From: Enchytraeus crypticus
Taxonomy: Eukaryota > Annelida > Clitellata > Enchytraeida > Enchytraeidae
Direction: 5' to 3'
Assembly: GCA_905160935.1 (NCBI GenBank)
Contig: CAJHZI010000681.1
Span: 91,943 to 155,942, forward strand
DNA length: 64,000 nt
Of this stretch, positions 61,396-64,000 are shown one piece after another. A program made the position numbers and the translations under genes. Position 1 is the first letter of the stretch. Every line of letters begins with the position of its first letter. The notes beneath the pieces were generated by a model, which was not told where the DNA came from, ran no database searches, and saw only the letters and a list, made by a program, of their open reading frames with translations.

Positions 61396-62169
61396 GAGCC
61401 GAGAAGTGTATCAGTGTGACGGTATTACACTTCCACCATACTAGGCAGGAATAACACTAAGGCGACTATTTTACTTCTATCTTAAATGTAAATAATTAAT
61501 CCAAAGTGCCCAATTTCTTCAATTCTATCTCTTCACTGGTACTGTATAAAGGAACGTTCACAGTAGTTATTAATCGAATCATGTACTATTTGTTTCATCA
61601 ACTAGATGCAGAGTCCAAGATGGTAGTTGGAACGACGATGGTTTAACTGGACTTGGGCAATTAAAATGGTTTAGAGAATCTACAAATCTGTGTTTAATTT
61701 CTTCTAAATGGAGATAAAAAAATAAAATCCTACAAATTTTAATTTCAAATTCCTCAAGTGTGAGTAGATTCCGTGTTTCTAGAAGATTGTTAAAAGATTA
61801 CAGCTCGACAGCGACTGCCTCACACAGATTCGACTCGTTCGATTGAAATTTTTCTAAACCTTTGAGAGTAAACAGCGTCGCTGTGTAATGTTCATCAAAT
61901 GTTCAGAATCACGTGTCGACATTTAGAAGTAGTTCATTTACGAGTATACAGCTAGTATATAGCGAAACTTAAGTGTTTCATTTAATTTATGTAATATGCA
62001 ATGAGCATATATTTATGAGTGTGTATACACATATTGTCCAGGAACATTAATTAAATAACCAACTGCCTTGAAAAACAGATCTATAAACGGCGGAAATAAA
62101 ATGGATGCTTCAAAATTAATTTCTTAATTTAACAACTAGAAAATGTCAGAGAGGAGGTTAGATAGCTAA

Positions 62170-62184
62170 AAAGATGAGGAAAAC

Positions 62185-62252
<68 letters not shown>

Positions 62253-62268
62253 GGGGGGGGGGGGGGCA
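62170..62268. repeat. (GA)n ending in poly-G
   Basis: GAGAGA run followed by a run of about 14 G. Confidence 0.95.
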
Positions 62269-62329
62269 GAGAATATAGCGAGTAAATAGAGATAGAAAAG
62301 GACAACGCCAATGAAAAACATTGAGAGGT

Positions 62330-62404
62330 ACACAGAGAGAGTAAGAGAGAAAGTGTGCCAGTTAAGGTTAGAGCGAGGGAGGGAAAGTTAGAGAGAGAAA
62401 AGGG

Positions 62405-62437
<33 letters not shown>

Positions 62438-62818
62438 AAGTGAGAGAAAGTGAGAGAGAGTGAGAGAGAGTGAGAGAGAGTGAGAGAGAGTGAGAGAGAG
62501 TGAGAGAAAGCGAGAGAGAGTGAGAGAAAGTGAGAGAAAGTGAACAAGACAGAGCCAGAGTGAGAGAGAGTGTGAGAGAGAAAAAAACTCGATAGATTGA
62601 AAGAGGGAAAAAGTGAGAGTGAAAAAGAGGGAAAGAGAGAGAGAAAGAGTGTGTGCAAGAGAGAGAAAGAAAGAAGAGAGAATAAGAGAGAGAGTGTGAA
62701 TAAGAGAAAGAGAGAAAAAAGATGGAAAAAGAAAGAGAGAGTAAGAGGGAGAGTATGAGAGAAATAGACAGAGAGAGAGAATAAGAGAGAGTGAATAAGA
62801 AAGAAAAGAGAGAAATAG

Positions 62819-62855
<37 letters not shown>

Positions 62856-63163
62856 TTCTATTGTTATAGATAGAAAGCGAGAGACAGATCGAGTAAGAGA
62901 GCGAATAAAAGAGTAAGAGAGATAAAGAGAGAAAGAGAGCGAATAAGAGAGCAAGAGAGATAAAGAGAGAAAGAGAGCGAATAAGAGAGTAAGAGAGATA
63001 AAGAGAGAAAGAGAGCGAATAAGAGCGTAAGAGAGATAGAGAGAAAGAGAGCGAATAAGAGAGTAAGAGAGATAAAGAGACAGTGTGTAAGAGTGAGAGA
63101 AAGAAATAAGAGAGAAAGAGAGAAAGAGAGAAAGAAAGAGAGAAAGAGAGAGTGAATAAGAAT

Positions 63164-63196
<33 letters not shown>

Positions 63197-63295
63197 GTGT
63201 TTGCTTTAGAGAGAAAGAGAGAAAGAATAAGAGATCGAATAAGAGAGTAAGACAGATAAAAAGAGAGAGAGAGAGAAAGAGAGAGTGGGAGGCCA
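62330..63295. repeat. ~950-bp (GA)n-rich region with sub-arrays
   Basis: Includes a 10-bp sub-array GTGAGAGAGA (about 62440-62540) and a ~44-bp sub-array (GAGCGAATAAGAGAGTAAGA, GAGATAAAGAGAGAAA) at about 62930-63080. Minus-strand Ser/Leu-rich open frames of over 300 codons are artefacts of polypyrimidine sequence. Confidence 0.93.
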
Positions 63296-63479
63296 GGTAA
63301 ACGAGAGATAAGCACCCCAATTTAAAGGCAGTGAACTCAATATAAATAGTAACAGAATCTATAAAAAATATACAATTGTGCACTGAAATGTCGTAATCAA
63401 TGCATGTATTTTCTGTCGTAATCAATGCATGAATGAGTTTTATAAAGTTGTACTTACAATATGGCACAATATGTCAATG

Positions 63480-64000
63480 AAGGGTACGGTAGGGTAGAGT
63501 ATGTAGGGTATGGTATGGTATAGTATGGTAGGGTAGGGTGGGTTAGGGTAGGGTAGAGAGAAAGGTAGGGTAGGGCAGGGAAAGGTAGGATAGAGTAGGG
63601 TACGGTAGGATCGGGTAGGGTACGGTAGGATCGGGTAGGGTCGGTTTTGTAGGGTAGGGTAGAGTAGGGTAGGGTAGAGAGAGAAAGGTAGGGTAATTAG
63701 GTATGGTAGAAAAATGTATAGTAGGGTATGGCAGAGTATGGTAGAGAAAGGTATGGTAGGGTATGGTAGGGTAGAGAAAGGTATGGTAGGGTATGGCAGG
63801 GTATGGTAGAGAAAGGTATGGTAGGGTATGGTAGAGAAAGGTATGGTAGGGTATGGTAGGGTAGGGTAGGGTGGAGAAAGGTATGGTAGGGTAGGGTAGG
63901 GTGAAGAAAGGTATGGTAGGGTATGAGGGTAGGGTAGGGTGGAGAAAGGTATGGTAGGGTAGGGTAGGGTGGAGAAAGGTATGGTAGGGGAGAAAGGTAT
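63480..64000. repeat. (GGGTA)n-like array with GAGAAAGGTATGGTA higher-order unit, runs off the window
   Basis: GTAGGGTAGGGTA words, organised from about 63690 by a recurring GAGAAAGGTATGGTAGGG. Several spots have four GGG runs with two-base loops. The array continues past the window end. Confidence 0.94.

Noticed and set aside
62368-63467. Minus-strand open frames of 315 and 359 codons rich in Ser, Leu and Phe
   Set aside because: They translate a (GA)n/(CT)n-rich region; composition is entirely repeat-driven and no domain is present.
63480-64000. Telomere
   Set aside because: The unit is GGGTA with many variants and higher-order inserts, not a uniform terminal repeat, and a related array lies 8 kb inside.

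Overview
The window is animal nuclear DNA: AT-rich, gene-poor, intron-bearing and crowded with SINEs, microsatellites and minisatellites. The only host gene I can support is a multi-exon nuclear receptor on the + strand, about 33.1-43.9 kb. Its zinc-finger and ligand-binding domains identify it as an estrogen-related receptor (ERR, NR3B). ERR points to an invertebrate metazoan, probably a bilaterian; the sequence does not let me name the phylum.

Layout. 1-33 kb: non-coding upstream DNA with three SINE groups. These are a tRNA-derived family (SINE-A), a second tRNA-derived family (SINE-B) and two 5S-rRNA-derived copies. There is also an unnamed ~235-bp dispersed element (family D), many (TA)n, (CT)n and (GAGT)n tracts, and minisatellites of 22 bp (8.5-9.0 kb) and 35 bp (23.0-23.7 kb). 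33.1-43.9 kb: the ERR gene, with six confidently placed coding exons, one candidate 51-nt exon, and an antisense 5'-truncated LINE in intron 1. 44-64 kb: DNA made largely of tandem arrays with unrelated units, including a 2.3-kb degenerate ACTATA-like satellite, 20-bp, 15-bp, 27-bp and 28-bp arrays, two (GGGTA)n-like arrays and long (GA)n. A short pogo/Tigger-like helix-turn-helix fragment and one unrecognised 117-codon ORF also lie there.

The most striking feature is inside ERR. At five exon edges a tandem repeat has arisen whose unit is the exon end plus its own splice site: exon 1 donor x10, exon 3 acceptor x3, exon 4 acceptor x5, exon 5 donor x11 and exon 6 acceptor x2. A sixth edge, the exon 5 acceptor, is abutted by a pyrimidine-rich repeat. 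The gene therefore carries arrays of near-identical candidate splice sites. All placed introns are phase 1, so whole exons can be skipped in frame, while use of a downstream decoy donor in intron 1 or 5 meets a stop at once. Whether splicing or repeat instability uses this arrangement needs RNA evidence.

Coordinates of dispersed repeats are by eye and may be off by several bases. Family calls for SINEs and the LINE rest on promoter and domain motifs, not on database searches.
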